Positions 33,737 to 42,622 of a stretch of 64,000 nucleotides of DNA are shown here, one piece after another. The notes under the pieces are model-generated. The model saw only the letters and a list, made by a program, of their open reading frames with translations, had not been told where the DNA came from and did not search any database. Within the stretch, counting starts at the first letter, position 1, and every line of letters starts with the position of its first letter. This DNA is from UBA6055 sp965203755. Lineage in GTDB: Bacteria > Chloroflexota > Anaerolineae > Aggregatilineales > Phototrophicaceae. The position numbers and the translations under genes are program-made. Where the stretch lies: positions 372,001 to 436,000 of the forward strand of contig OZ241910.1 in assembly GCA_965203755.1 (NCBI GenBank), written 5' to 3'.

Positions 33737-35146
33737 CTAGGCGCCGCCGGTTTCGGCATTCGTGGAACTGACGAGAATCATCATTTCGCTAATCAAGGTG
33801 TCAAATTGATGCCCGGAGGCATAAAATTCGATTGAACGCAGCTTGGCCGGATGCCGCGCTTCGTTAATCAGATTGAACAGGTTTTCCGACTCGAAGGTGT
33901 ACCAGGCTTTTGCGTTGACGTTCAGATGATCCTGAAAGCAGCTGGCGCAGCGCAATGGATACTCGCTGGAAACCGGCTCATCATAATAGAATCCGCGAAA
34001 CCATCTTCGTTCCACGCCAAGCTGGTCATTATAGGTAATCAGCAGCATCAGAGGGCATTCACTGCCTTTAATGCCGCAGCGGCTTAGCGACTGATAATTC
34101 AGGTTGAAGGTGGTCACCACGCGGATGGAATCAAAGCCGGTCACATCCAGCCCGTCGCTGCCAAATGGCTGTATGCAGCGAACTTCGCCGGGCGATGTCA
34201 CATTGCCAAGGCGGCGCAGATGGATGCCGGCGCGCCCATCAAACTCCTCCATCGCAAAAGCGCCATGACTGGCATGGCAGCCCCACTTGGGCGGCAAACC
34301 CGGCAAATCATCACGGTCTTCCACAACATCCTGCAAGCTGAAGATGGCGTTGGTTAATACGTTCTCAACCGAAGGGCGGATTTCGATGGAGCGATTGCCA
34401 AGCCGTACCAGGACCTCTTGGCCGTTCAGCACCGGCCGGCGGCTGGCGGCATCGTCGGCGAAAAAGATGGCGGCCTCGCCTGCCAGATTAAGCAGACGAA
34501 CTTCATCATCGGTGGCATGGATGCGATAACGGCCATTTCGGGCAAGGTCGATATTCAAACCCTGCCGGGTGTGGATGCTCATAAGAAACGGCTTTTCCTG
34601 GGCGCCGACAATCACAATATCAAGCTGACCGCTCAATTCGGACAGTCGGATATTCTGTCGATTGGAACTCCATTCAAAACGGGGGCGCCAGGCATAATTA
34701 AAGGCGAGCAGGGTATTGCGCTGAAGGGTGACGGCGGCGATTAGGTCGGGCATTTCATCTTCTGCGATGCGGTCATCCCAAAATTGCATGATGGCCTGCG
34801 ACTGCGAATCGATGCTGATGCTGGTCGCGGCGCTGGTCAAGTCTTCCTGTTTGCGTTCGACGGTTTCGATCAGGTCAGCGCCGGTGATGCCCACCGTGCC
34901 TTGCGCCACCTGAAGCACCGTCGGGATGGCGATCACCGATTCAAAGAGGTAGAAATAAATCCCAAGGATGGCAGATACGCTCAACAGGCAAAACATGGCA
35001 AAGGCAGCGAGCAACACCCTCCACGCCACCCGTTCGGGCGGGATAGACGGCTGATAAGTGTATTCTGATGCTGCTGTATCGGTCGCTTCTGTCGATTGCT
35101 CGACCCATTCTTGTACGGCTTCTGTCAAATGACTGCCTCGATTCAA
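33737..35146 (-). CDS. Single-pass membrane protein with FecR-like and jellyroll-like extracytoplasmic domains
   Basis: The 469-residue protein has a cytoplasmic N-terminus (about 42 residues), one membrane segment (43-72), and a large outer region. Residues about 190-275 (QGLNIDLARNGRYRIHA, then EVRLLNLAGEAAIFF, then LNGQEVLVRLG) resemble the FecR fold. Residues about 310-465 form a beta-rich domain with two Cys pairs (SRCGIKGSEC and CASCFQ), like a carbohydrate-binding jellyroll. There is no sigma-factor gene nearby, so a classical FecR signalling role is not supported. It starts 120 bases from the divergent yebC. Confidence 0.6.
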   Translation of the reverse strand: MNRGSHLTEAVQEWVEQSTEATDTAASEYTYQPSIPPERVAWRVLLAAFAMFCLLSVSAILGIYFYLFESVIAIPTVLQVAQGTVGITGADLIETVERKQEDLTSAATSISIDSQSQAIMQFWDDRIAEDEMPDLIAAVTLQRNTLLAFNYAWRPRFEWSSNRQNIRLSELSGQLDIVIVGAQEKPFLMSIHTRQGLNIDLARNGRYRIHATDDEVRLLNLAGEAAIFFADDAASRRPVLNGQEVLVRLGNRSIEIRPSVENVLTNAIFSLQDVVEDRDDLPGLPPKWGCHASHGAFAMEEFDGRAGIHLRRLGNVTSPGEVRCIQPFGSDGLDVTGFDSIRVVTTFNLNYQSLSRCGIKGSECPLMLLITYNDQLGVERRWFRGFYYDEPVSSEYPLRCASCFQDHLNVNAKAWYTFESENLFNLINEARHPAKLRSIEFYASGHQFDTLISEMMILVSSTNAETGGA

Positions 35147-35266
35147 TATCGAAACGCAAGACGCAGGCCCGAATTATATCATTCGCAGGCTGTTTTGTCG
35201 CTGCCTTTTTAATGTATAATAAATAGGATTCAATTAGAAGATAATCCAACCGGAGTCATTTGAGCC

Positions 35267-36013
35267 ATGTCAGGTCATAGCAAGTGGTCAACAATCAAAC
35301 GCAAGAAGGGGGCTGAAGATGCCAAACGCGCCAAGATTTTCACTCGTTTGGGCCGTGATATTATGGTGGCGGCGCGTGACGGCGGCGGTGACGAAAGTTT
35401 GAACCCCAAGCTCAAGCTGGCGGTTGTCAAAGCGCGGGCTGCCAATATGCCCAAAGACAATATCGACCGCGCCATTAAAAAAGGCGCCGGCGAAATCGAA
35501 GGGGGAGAAGTGGTCGAGATTGTCTACGAAGGGTATGGACCAGATGGCGTCGCCTACATTGTGGAAGTGATCACCGATAATCGGAACCGCGCCTTAGCCG
35601 AAGTCAAGCATGCCTTCAGCAAACACGAAGGCAGCCTGGCGACCCATGGCGCCGTGATGTGGCAGTTCGACCAAAAGGGCTTTCTGACGATCAAGGGGGA
35701 TGCGGATTTTGATGAACTGTTTATGGAAGCGGCCGAAGCCGGCGCCGAGGATGTGACTGATGAAGATGGCTTGATCGCGGTCTATACACCGCGCGATGAA
35801 TTCGGCGCGGTTGAGCAGGCTTTGACCGAAGCCGGTTATGAATTTGAAGACAGCGAGCTGCGGTGGTTTCCGCAAAACGAAATCGAAATCCCAACCAGAA
35901 AAGCGCTGCAAAACATGCGTCTGATGGAACAGCTGGAAGAATCGGATGATGTTCAAACGGTCGCATCCAACCTTAGCATTACCGATGACGTTCTGGCTGC
36001 TTACGAGTCTTAG
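35267..36013 (+). CDS. yebC: YebC/PmpR (TACO1) family protein
   Basis: The 248-residue protein begins MSGHSKWSTIKRKKG, the family signature, and has PKDNIDRAIKKG and YEGYGPDGVA. It was long labelled a transcriptional regulator; recent work on relatives points to a role in translation. A TATAAT at 35215-35220 lies 47 bases upstream and is the likely -10, although the best -35 (TTGTCG) is only 14 bases away. It is first in the yebC-ruvC-ruvA unit. Confidence 0.95.
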   Translation: MSGHSKWSTIKRKKGAEDAKRAKIFTRLGRDIMVAARDGGGDESLNPKLKLAVVKARAANMPKDNIDRAIKKGAGEIEGGEVVEIVYEGYGPDGVAYIVEVITDNRNRALAEVKHAFSKHEGSLATHGAVMWQFDQKGFLTIKGDADFDELFMEAAEAGAEDVTDEDGLIAVYTPRDEFGAVEQALTEAGYEFEDSELRWFPQNEIEIPTRKALQNMRLMEQLEESDDVQTVASNLSITDDVLAAYES

Positions 36014-36014
36014 G

Positions 36015-36506
36015 ATGCTATCGCTTGGCATAGACCCCGGCACAGCCATATTGGGCTATGGGCTGGTGCGCGAACATCGCGACGGCGCGCTCGAAGCTGT
36101 TGATTTTGGCGTTATTCGCACACAAGCTAAAACACCCATGCCCGAACGTTTGCAAACAATCCACCACAAGCTCAAATCACTGATTGACCAGTATCAGCCT
36201 GACCGCGCCGGGGTAGAAGAGCTTTTTTTCGCGCGCAATGTCACGAATGCCCTCACAGTCGCGCAGGCGCGGGGAGTTATTCTGCTCACGCTGCAAAATG
36301 CCCGGCTGCCCATCGCCGAATACAAACCCCAGATCATCAAACAATCTGTATCCAACTATGGCAGCGCCGACAAACCGCAAATGCAGGAAATGGTGCGCTT
36401 ACTGCTTGGGCTGGCAGAGATTCCGCGTCCCGATGATGCCGCCGATGCGCTCGCGGTTGCCATCACCGATATTCACAGCCACCGTTTCGGTCATTATGAA
36501 AGCTGA
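36015..36506 (+). CDS. ruvC: Holliday junction resolvase RuvC
   Basis: This endonuclease cuts Holliday junctions. The 163-residue protein has the catalytic acidic residues in LGIDPG, GVEELFFARN and the C-terminal DDAADALAVA. I chose ATG 36015, one base after the yebC stop; the open frame upstream overlaps yebC. ruvA follows four bases after the stop. ruvB is apart, at 12242. Confidence 0.95.
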   Translation: MLSLGIDPGTAILGYGLVREHRDGALEAVDFGVIRTQAKTPMPERLQTIHHKLKSLIDQYQPDRAGVEELFFARNVTNALTVAQARGVILLTLQNARLPIAEYKPQIIKQSVSNYGSADKPQMQEMVRLLLGLAEIPRPDDAADALAVAITDIHSHRFGHYES

Positions 36507-36510
36507 TTAA

Positions 36511-37086
36511 ATGATTGCCTCGCTTGAAGGAACGGTCGCTCACAAAGACACCAACCATCTAATCATCCTCGTCGGCGGCGTCGGCATCGAGGTTTTTGCG
36601 CCATACACCACCATCGAGAAAATCAACAGCGACCGCGCCTTCCTTTATACGCGCCTTGTCGTCCGGGAAGATGCTCTCGCGCTTTACGGGTTTTCGACCG
36701 AATCCGAACGCGGGCTTTTTGATGCCTTTGTCAAAATTAGCGGTATCGGTCCAAAGCTGGCCATCACCATACTGGGTTCCTTGAGCGCCGACAACATTCG
36801 CGGCGCCGTGCTGAACGACCGGCCGGAAATCTTGAGCCGCGTCCCTGGCATCGGCAAGAAAACAGCCCAAAAAATCATATTTGAACTGCAAGACAAGTTC
36901 GCGGCTGGTTTGGACGCGCTGCCGGCCGATGATTTCAGCAGCTTGGTCGCTGATGTCATGGATGCCCTGACCGCGCTGGGCTACAGTATTATTGAGGCTC
37001 AGTCGGCGGTTCAGTCGATCCCGGCTGATGCCCCCGACAACGTTGAGGACCGGGTTTTGATTGCTTTGCGGTATCTTGGAAACTAA
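36511..37086 (+). CDS. ruvA: Holliday junction DNA-binding protein RuvA
   Basis: The tetramer holds the four-way junction for RuvB. The 191-residue protein has the OB-like domain I (MIASLEGTVAH to LYGF), two helix-hairpin-helix motifs (ISGIGPKLA and VPGIGKKTAQK) and a C-terminal domain III (about 145-191) that contacts RuvB. The stop is 13 bases before thyX, so thyX may be read from the same transcript. Confidence 0.96.
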   Translation: MIASLEGTVAHKDTNHLIILVGGVGIEVFAPYTTIEKINSDRAFLYTRLVVREDALALYGFSTESERGLFDAFVKISGIGPKLAITILGSLSADNIRGAVLNDRPEILSRVPGIGKKTAQKIIFELQDKFAAGLDALPADDFSSLVADVMDALTALGYSIIEAQSAVQSIPADAPDNVEDRVLIALRYLGN

Positions 37087-37099
37087 CAGGAGATTCTTA

Positions 37100-37819
37100 A
37101 TGCCGGAAACCTTGATTGGCAAACGGATTGAGGCGCTTGACAAGGGCTGGATTGAACTTGTCGATATGATGCCCCACCCGGATTCAGATATTTCCGGCGA
37201 CCTGGCGATTGTCAATGCGGCCCGCGTCAGCTTTCTTGGCGAAAGCAAAGGCCCCGAGCGCGACAAAAAACTCCTTTTTTACCTGCTCCGTCATCAACAC
37301 ACCTCACCTTTCGAGATGGTCGAGTTTAAGTTTCGGGTGCGCGCGCCCTTGGTCACTTGGTGGCAATGGGTTCGGCATCGCACCTGGAACATGAACGCGC
37401 AATCCGGTCGCTATACCCCTTTCCAAGAGAATGATTTTTATGTGCCGGCTGTCTGGCGCCGGCAGAGCAGAGACAACAAACAAGCCAGCGAAGGCCGGCT
37501 GGAGACGGCGGAAAACGAGGCGCTGACACAAAAATTAACCAGCCACTACGAAGAGGGGTTCCGGCTCTATTCGGAAGCATTGGAACAGGGCGCATCCAAA
37601 GAAATGGCGCGTCTTTTTTTGCCCGGTTTCAGCGTGTATTACACTTGGGTTGTCAAGATCGACGCGCATAACCTGATGCGCTTTTTGCGGCTGCGAATGG
37701 CGGGAGACGCGCAGTACGAGATTCGGGTCTTTGCCAAAGCCATCCATGAGCATTTCTTCAAGCCCGCTTTGCCTTGGACGGCGCAGGCATTTGAGCGGTT
37801 TGTCCTCAAGTCAGGATAG
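37100..37819 (+). CDS. thyX: Flavin-dependent thymidylate synthase
   Basis: It methylates dUMP with methylenetetrahydrofolate using FAD and NADPH. The 239-residue protein has the ThyX signature R-H-R-x7-S: RHRTWNMNAQSGRY near residues 94-107. It also has HQHTSPFEMVEFKFR for substrate and flavin binding. ATG 37100 follows AGGAGA. No thyA is present in the window, and tdk gives a salvage route. Confidence 0.94.
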   Translation: MPETLIGKRIEALDKGWIELVDMMPHPDSDISGDLAIVNAARVSFLGESKGPERDKKLLFYLLRHQHTSPFEMVEFKFRVRAPLVTWWQWVRHRTWNMNAQSGRYTPFQENDFYVPAVWRRQSRDNKQASEGRLETAENEALTQKLTSHYEEGFRLYSEALEQGASKEMARLFLPGFSVYYTWVVKIDAHNLMRFLRLRMAGDAQYEIRVFAKAIHEHFFKPALPWTAQAFERFVLKSG

Positions 37820-37824
37820 CCGCC

Positions 37825-38217
37825 TCAATCAACATCAGCCGCGTCGATTTTATGGCGGTTGATTAAGAAGGCGGATGCCTGTTCAAAGTATTCGCGCATG
37901 ACCGAACGCGCCGGTTCGGCAATTTCAGCATCATCAATCGCCGCCAGCATGTGCTGAAGCCAGCGGTCGCGGGCGTCGCTGTCGATGGGAAAGGGGAAAT
38001 GCCGCCGCCGCAGCCGCGGATGCCCCCGCTCTTCCGTATAGCGTTTGGGGCCGCCGAAATACTGCAACAGAAACAAAAACTGCCGATGCTTGCTCTGCTC
38101 CAGATCATCGGGAAACATCGGGCGCAATACCTCGTCCTGGTCAACTTTGGCATAAAACGAATCAACCAGTCGGCGAAACGGCTCTTCACTGCCGAGCATG
38201 TCATATACAGTCTGCAT
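37825..38217 (-). CDS. glbO: Group II truncated hemoglobin
   Basis: The 130-residue protein has the 2-on-2 globin marks of the trHbO group: Y22 (B10) in FYAKV, QYFGGP after the CD corner, the proximal histidine H73 in HPRLRRRHFPF and W86 (G8). Group II proteins bind oxygen and may detoxify reactive nitrogen or oxygen species. It is a single gene, convergent with thyX (six bases between stops) and divergent from the DapA-family gene. Confidence 0.93.
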   Translation of the reverse strand: MQTVYDMLGSEEPFRRLVDSFYAKVDQDEVLRPMFPDDLEQSKHRQFLFLLQYFGGPKRYTEERGHPRLRRRHFPFPIDSDARDRWLQHMLAAIDDAEIAEPARSVMREYFEQASAFLINRHKIDAADVD

Positions 38218-38389
38218 TTTGATGTTCCTGTCTTTCTTATTGATACTCCGTGCCGGTAAGCCAAGTATAATCGCTGGCAGATGATACGTCTATGCGAACA
38301 GCGGCGGCAGGGCGCATTCGCGTTCAAAGCGATGATGTTTCGCTAATTCGCGGCAAAAGATGTATGATAGCCAAAAGGGAGGAAACCGT

Positions 38390-39280
38390 ATGAAGATTCA
38401 CGGGATTGTGCCGCCGATGGTCACGCCTTTTGATGTCACCGAGGCGATTGATGAAGCGGCTTTTGGCGCCGAAGTCGAATATCTGACAGCGGCTGCCGGC
38501 GTCCATGGATTGGCCGTGGGCGGCAGCACCGGCGAAGGGCAAACCTTGTCTACAGCGGAGTTGAGACGTCTTGCAGGCATTGCCCTGGAACGGGCGGCCG
38601 GTCGCGTGCCGGTCATCGCCGGGATTATCGCAGACAGCACCCGACAAGCGCTTGAAAAGGCACAGGCGCTATCCGATTTGGATGTCGCCGCCTTGCAAGT
38701 CACCCCGGTGCATTATCTGTTTCGCCCGACTGACGAGATGATGATGCAGCATTTCGCAGCATTGGCAGAACAGTCAGCTCATCCGATAATCGTTTATAAT
38801 GTCGTGCCTTGGTCTTATTGTTCGCCGGCATTGCTTGACCGCATGATGCGCGAGATCGACGGCCTTATCGGCGTGAAACAAAGCGCCGGCGACCTCAAGC
38901 TGATGGCTGACTTGCTCATGGGCTCTGCGGATGTCGGATTGATCATGTCGGCTGTGGATGCCTTGCTCTATCCCTCGTTTTGTCTGGGAGCGCACGGCGC
39001 CATCGCCGCCATTCTTTCGGCAGTGCCAGAGTTATGCGTGAAGTTATGGCAGCAGGCAGAAGCCGGCGACCATGCCGCGGCGCTCGAATCGCATCATGAT
39101 TTACTGCGTATCTGGAATGCCATTATGGACGACAACCTGCCCGCCAATGTCAAGACGGCGCTGGCATTGCAGGGACGTCCGGCCGGTATACCGCGCCGGC
39201 CGATGCCTCAAAGCTCGACAGCGCAAACTCAAGCGATTCAGACAGCCCTGCTGGCGGCGGGCATCAAACTGGCGGAGTAA
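38390..39280 (+). CDS. Dihydrodipicolinate synthase (DapA) family aldolase/lyase
   Basis: This is a class I aldolase with TIM-barrel fold, 296 residues. Key residues are the GGSTGEG loop (usually GTTGE), Y136 in VYNVVPW and the Schiff-base K163 in GVKQSAGD. DapA proper usually has an Arg at a known C-terminal active-site position, which I could not place. The GGSTGE and PWSY variants point away from lysine synthesis towards a different keto-acid lyase. GGGAGGA before ATG 38390 fixes the start. No other lysine genes are close. Confidence 0.82.
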   Translation: MKIHGIVPPMVTPFDVTEAIDEAAFGAEVEYLTAAAGVHGLAVGGSTGEGQTLSTAELRRLAGIALERAAGRVPVIAGIIADSTRQALEKAQALSDLDVAALQVTPVHYLFRPTDEMMMQHFAALAEQSAHPIIVYNVVPWSYCSPALLDRMMREIDGLIGVKQSAGDLKLMADLLMGSADVGLIMSAVDALLYPSFCLGAHGAIAAILSAVPELCVKLWQQAEAGDHAAALESHHDLLRIWNAIMDDNLPANVKTALALQGRPAGIPRRPMPQSSTAQTQAIQTALLAAGIKLAE

Positions 39281-39458
39281 GGGCGGCTTTCGCCTGATAT
39301 TCAGGCATTGCATTTTATTGGACTTCGCTGCCTGAACAGGCGAAGCTCTGGAAAATCGCCGCGCACCATCCTGTCCCGCAAGCGCAAAATAGGATATGAT
39401 TTTCATCAGATTTGCCGATTGGATATGAGACAGACATTCGCAAAGGAGCGCCAAGACA

Positions 39459-40511
39459 ATGATCCAGCTATCCTTCATCCCGTCTCTGATAAAACTTTTG
39501 CTGATTGGAATTTCCCTGCTGTTCCTGTCGCTCTACTCCGCCAGCGCGGAGGATTCGTCAGAGGTCTGCGCCAGCGATGTACTTGAAGTCGGCTTTTATG
39601 CCTACTTTGCGCCAGTGAGTCACAGCGCCGCTGAAGATGCCGAAGCTGAAGAATTCAACACTCATCTCGGTTATGAATCGGATATACTGACGGCATTGGA
39701 AGCGATGGACGGGGTCGGGCTGGCTTTTAATCGCCGCGCGATTGCCGCTTGGGACGATATTTGGCTGCAATCCGCCAGCCCGCAGTACGATATGGTCGGC
39801 GGCGGCATCACCATCCTTGATTCGCGAACGCGCGATGCCAATGGCGAGGAACAGGTCGCCTTCACCTCGGGCCACATCGCCTTTCGTCAATCGCTGCTGG
39901 TGCGGACTGAAGATGAACCCAGCCTGCAAAGCCATGCCGACCTGAACCGCGATATACGCGTCGGCGCTCTGGCCGGCACCACCGGCGAGTTCCGCCTGCT
40001 TGAACTCACCGGGCTTGTCGACGCTGAAGGGACGCTGACCGCCGGTGTCCGCATCGACACGCCGCAAGGCGCGGTGACCGCCGACGGCAGCGCCGATTAT
40101 GCCATCACCCCAGCCGGCGAGACACCGATGCTGGTGGAACGGCTGCGCCTCCACCCGCCATCGGCGACCATGCCCCAGGTCATCTATCTTGGCAGTGAAC
40201 TTGGCGAAGCAGAATTGATTGAAGCCCTTGGCGCCGGTGAAATCGACGCCCTCGCCAGAGGAGAAATCGGCAACCGCGATGCCGCCTACCTTAGCGACGG
40301 CGCTTTTGCTGTAACCGCCCTTGATGATCAAGTCGAATATGGCGGCTTTACCCTCGACGTCGATGCTGTTGAACTGGCTTCGTGCCTCGACGAGAAGATC
40401 GACTGGCTCACGGACAGCCGGCGTATCGGCTATGCCGAGTGGGTAGAGAACCCGACTGTTTTTATGGACCGCGCCCAAATGTGGAACGGCCGCGACGCAT
40501 CAGAAGAGTAA
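39459..40511 (+). CDS. Orphan type 3 (amino-acid type) solute-binding protein
   Basis: The 350-residue protein has a signal peptide (about 1-30, no lipobox). The mature part resembles SBP_bac_3: VLEVGFYAYFAP, GYESDILTALEAM, YDMVGGGITI, FTSGHIAFRQSLLV, and an IRVGALAGTTGE hinge. It would bind an amino acid or similar small molecule in the periplasm or at the surface. No permease or ATPase genes adjoin it. It converges with the OpuAC-like gene (62 bases between stops, holding a GCCGGT/ACCGGC inverted repeat without a T-run). Confidence 0.8.
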   Translation: MIQLSFIPSLIKLLLIGISLLFLSLYSASAEDSSEVCASDVLEVGFYAYFAPVSHSAAEDAEAEEFNTHLGYESDILTALEAMDGVGLAFNRRAIAAWDDIWLQSASPQYDMVGGGITILDSRTRDANGEEQVAFTSGHIAFRQSLLVRTEDEPSLQSHADLNRDIRVGALAGTTGEFRLLELTGLVDAEGTLTAGVRIDTPQGAVTADGSADYAITPAGETPMLVERLRLHPPSATMPQVIYLGSELGEAELIEALGAGEIDALARGEIGNRDAAYLSDGAFAVTALDDQVEYGGFTLDVDAVELASCLDEKIDWLTDSRRIGYAEWVENPTVFMDRAQMWNGRDASEE

Positions 40512-40573
40512 GGAATGCGGGCCGTATGCCTTGCCGGTATCGAAAACAGACCGGCGCGGCGCATCCTTGCTGG

Positions 40574-41587
40574 CTACTCGCTGGACCAGCCTTCGGCGCG
40601 TTCGCCGCGGTCCAGAGCTTCCTGGATGGCAAGGGCGGCCGCCGCGGTGACCCATTGGCTCCAGACAGCCTCGTTCTCGTTGAGCCACCAGATGGCGGTA
40701 TCCGCATAGCTGGCATCGTTGTCGGTTTTCCAAGATGACAGGCCGCTGAAGAGGGCGGCATTCAACTTCCATTTTCGCAGCATTTGGGTGACTTCGGGAG
40801 CGCGTTCCAGCAGATGCGGGCGCGCCACAATCAAGATCTTCCCCGCTTCATGGGCGCAGGCCTTGGTCGATGCCCAGCACAGATCGCTGTGCGCCGGCTC
40901 TTCCAGCTGAACCATGTCCAGCTGCATCCACGGCGCCGTGACGCTTTCGAGATAACCCAGCCAAGGCTCTCCTTTCTCATAGAGGTCAAAGAGTTCGCTG
41001 TCCTTTGCCGCCTCTGATTCAGGGGCATGGACATGAACATGTTCGGCAAGACCATAACCCGCAATTTGCATTTGGTTGATGCCATGGCATGCCCAACTAG
41101 CCGGACAGGAAACCAATCGGGCTTTGCCGCCGCTTTCAGCAGCAGCGAACAGGCTTTGGTATTGGGCTTCTTTTAGGTCTTCCACTGCGTCTAATTCGGG
41201 ATGCGCTTCTTGTAGATAAGCCGGTATCATAAATGCCGATTGTATTATCGCGTCGACGCTGACGCCAAGCGAAACCACCTCGCCGGCGATGGCCGCCTCT
41301 TGCCAGGCTTCAGCCATGTTGGGGAACCAGAGTTCCATCATCACATCGCTTTCGCCCTGCCGCAAACCCATGAATGAATCTAATTCACCTCCTGGCGCCG
41401 CATCCGTGGCATAGCCGTATCCTTTCTCGACCATATATTGAGCGATGCGGTTTTGGATGCGGATGGTGATCCAGTCGGAGTCATTGAAAATGATCGGCGC
41501 CGGCTGCGCCATAACCACAGCTGCATAACTTGCCAGCAGAACAGCCAGCAAAAGGATAAAATAGAATAATCGAGTTTGTTTGAACAT
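40574..41587 (-). CDS. Orphan glycine betaine-type (OpuAC/ProX) solute-binding protein
   Basis: The 337-residue protein has a signal peptide (1-28). The mature part has NDSDWITIRIQ, GLRQGESDVMMELWFP and, late, WKLNAALFSGL with WLNENEAVWSQWV. This fits the OpuAC superfamily that binds betaine, choline or related quaternary amines using tryptophan boxes. There is no ABC partner next to it. The upstream 198-base gap to the VOC gene contains a minus-strand TATAAT near 41645 that may be its -10. Confidence 0.82.
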   Translation of the reverse strand: MFKQTRLFYFILLLAVLLASYAAVVMAQPAPIIFNDSDWITIRIQNRIAQYMVEKGYGYATDAAPGGELDSFMGLRQGESDVMMELWFPNMAEAWQEAAIAGEVVSLGVSVDAIIQSAFMIPAYLQEAHPELDAVEDLKEAQYQSLFAAAESGGKARLVSCPASWACHGINQMQIAGYGLAEHVHVHAPESEAAKDSELFDLYEKGEPWLGYLESVTAPWMQLDMVQLEEPAHSDLCWASTKACAHEAGKILIVARPHLLERAPEVTQMLRKWKLNAALFSGLSSWKTDNDASYADTAIWWLNENEAVWSQWVTAAAALAIQEALDRGERAEGWSSE

Positions 41588-41708
41588 CAGGTTTCTCCTG
41601 TCTGAACCGAGCAGTCAAGGCGCGGCTGTTGTGATACTTAGCGATTATACTACTGGCTGTCTTTCCCTGCCCTTGTCAAATCCTGATGATTAGAAGAGCG
41701 GGCAGAGT

Positions 41709-41737
41709 TTGGGGCTGGGCAGAATTCCTGTTATAAT
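41709..41737 (+). promoter_or_regulatory. Promoter of the VOC-family gene
   Basis: TTGGGG (41709-41714) and TATAAT (41732-41737) are 17 bases apart. The -10 is also extended (TGTTATAAT from 41729), the same nonamer as before gap and the prenyl synthase gene. A strong AAGGAGGG ribosome binding site then precedes ATG 41786. Confidence 0.6.
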
Positions 41738-41785
41738 CGCCGCGGTTTTGATAAGCAGCTAATATACCAATTAAGGAGGGTAGCT

Positions 41786-42202
41786 ATGCCTGTCGGAAAC
41801 AGCAATCAGGCGATTGCCGGGCTGGGATGCCATCATATTGCCATACAAACGCGCGACTGGGATGTCTCGCAAAAATTTTATACCCAAGTGATGGGGATGG
41901 AGAAAATTGTCGAGTTCATCGGTGGCGGCCGGCGGATTGCGCTCTTGGACATTGGCGATGGCAGCCATCTGGAACTCTTTGAACCGACAGCCGAGTCGGC
42001 TGAAGCCACCGCCGCCAATGATACCGTGACTCATTTTGCGCTCACCACCACCGACATCAGCGCAGCGCTTGAACGGGTTCGGGCAGCCGGCATGGAAATC
42101 ACGCGCGAACCCAGCGCCGTCAATCTCGGCGGTTTGAATGTCACCATCGCCTTCTTCACCGGCCCAAGCGGCGAGGTTGTCGAGTTCTTTCAAGTCAACT
42201 AA
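41786..42202 (+). CDS. VOC family (glyoxalase/bleomycin resistance-like) protein
   Basis: The 138-residue protein has the paired beta-alpha-beta-beta-beta modules of the VOC superfamily: HHIAIQTRDWDVSQKFY, then DGSHLELFEP, then VTHFALTTTDISAAL and FFTGPSGEVVEFFQ. Candidate metal ligands are the early H, the E in HLELFE, the H in THFAL and the final E. The substrate is unknown; methylmalonyl-CoA epimerase or glyoxalase-like functions are possible. Confidence 0.85.
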   Translation: MPVGNSNQAIAGLGCHHIAIQTRDWDVSQKFYTQVMGMEKIVEFIGGGRRIALLDIGDGSHLELFEPTAESAEATAANDTVTHFALTTTDISAALERVRAAGMEITREPSAVNLGGLNVTIAFFTGPSGEVVEFFQVN

Positions 42203-42208
42203 CGGGTT

Positions 42209-42430
42209 TCACAACTCGATATAAATCGCGGCATCTTCAATCACAACCGGAAACCGCTTGAGTTTTAGCCGGTCTGTCAGGCATTCGCCGCTGTGCAAAT
42301 CGTATTCCCAGCCATGCCAGGGACAGCGCAGAATTTCATTCTCCCGGCCCCAGATAAATTCACCCGGCTTGGATGGCAACGTCGTGCCGCTGAGTTTGCC
42401 GAGGCAGATCGGGGCGAAGGCATGGGGATA
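42209..42430 (-). pseudogene. Decayed Rieske [2Fe-2S] ferredoxin-domain gene
   Basis: On the minus strand an open frame of 73 codons, with no start, reads PHAFAPICLGKLSG, then RCPWHGWEYDLHSGECL and ends at TGA 42209-42211. This is the C-terminal half of a Rieske domain with the second ligand pair (C-x2-H) intact. At the first ligand box, which should read C-P-H, the codon is TAT (Tyr), and TGA at 42431-42433 stops the frame just before it. The likely N-terminal part (about 42434-42560) is in another frame, VRIDYQMKDM preceding the break. I infer a pseudogene with a frameshift and lost cluster ligand. This accounts for most of the gap between the VOC and MFS genes. Confidence 0.75.
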
Positions 42431-42622
42431 TCATATCTTTCATCTGATAGTCTATACGGACAAACAATTCAATGATAAAATCGCTGCCAGTCACGGCTTC
42501 ACTTCTCACTTTTTGTTTCGGCGCTTCGAGTTTAGCGCGCTGTCCCTGATTTTCAGCTAGCGCCATTGATTAACAGCCCGCCAGCGCATTCAAAAATATG
42601 CCAAGGCTACAGCGAGACTATT

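Noticed and set aside
39320..39355. CTTCG...CGAAG inverted repeat after the DapA-family gene as a terminator
   Set aside because: The stem is broken and no T-run follows, so I could not support an intrinsic terminator.
40533..40555. GCCGGT/ACCGGC inverted repeat as a bidirectional terminator
   Set aside because: Only six base pairs with an 11-base loop and no T-run on either side; noted but not called.
42360..42566. 68-codon minus-strand frame as a separate gene
   Set aside because: Its first half is probably the out-of-frame N-terminal part of the decayed Rieske gene and its second half reads the Rieske coding region in the wrong frame.
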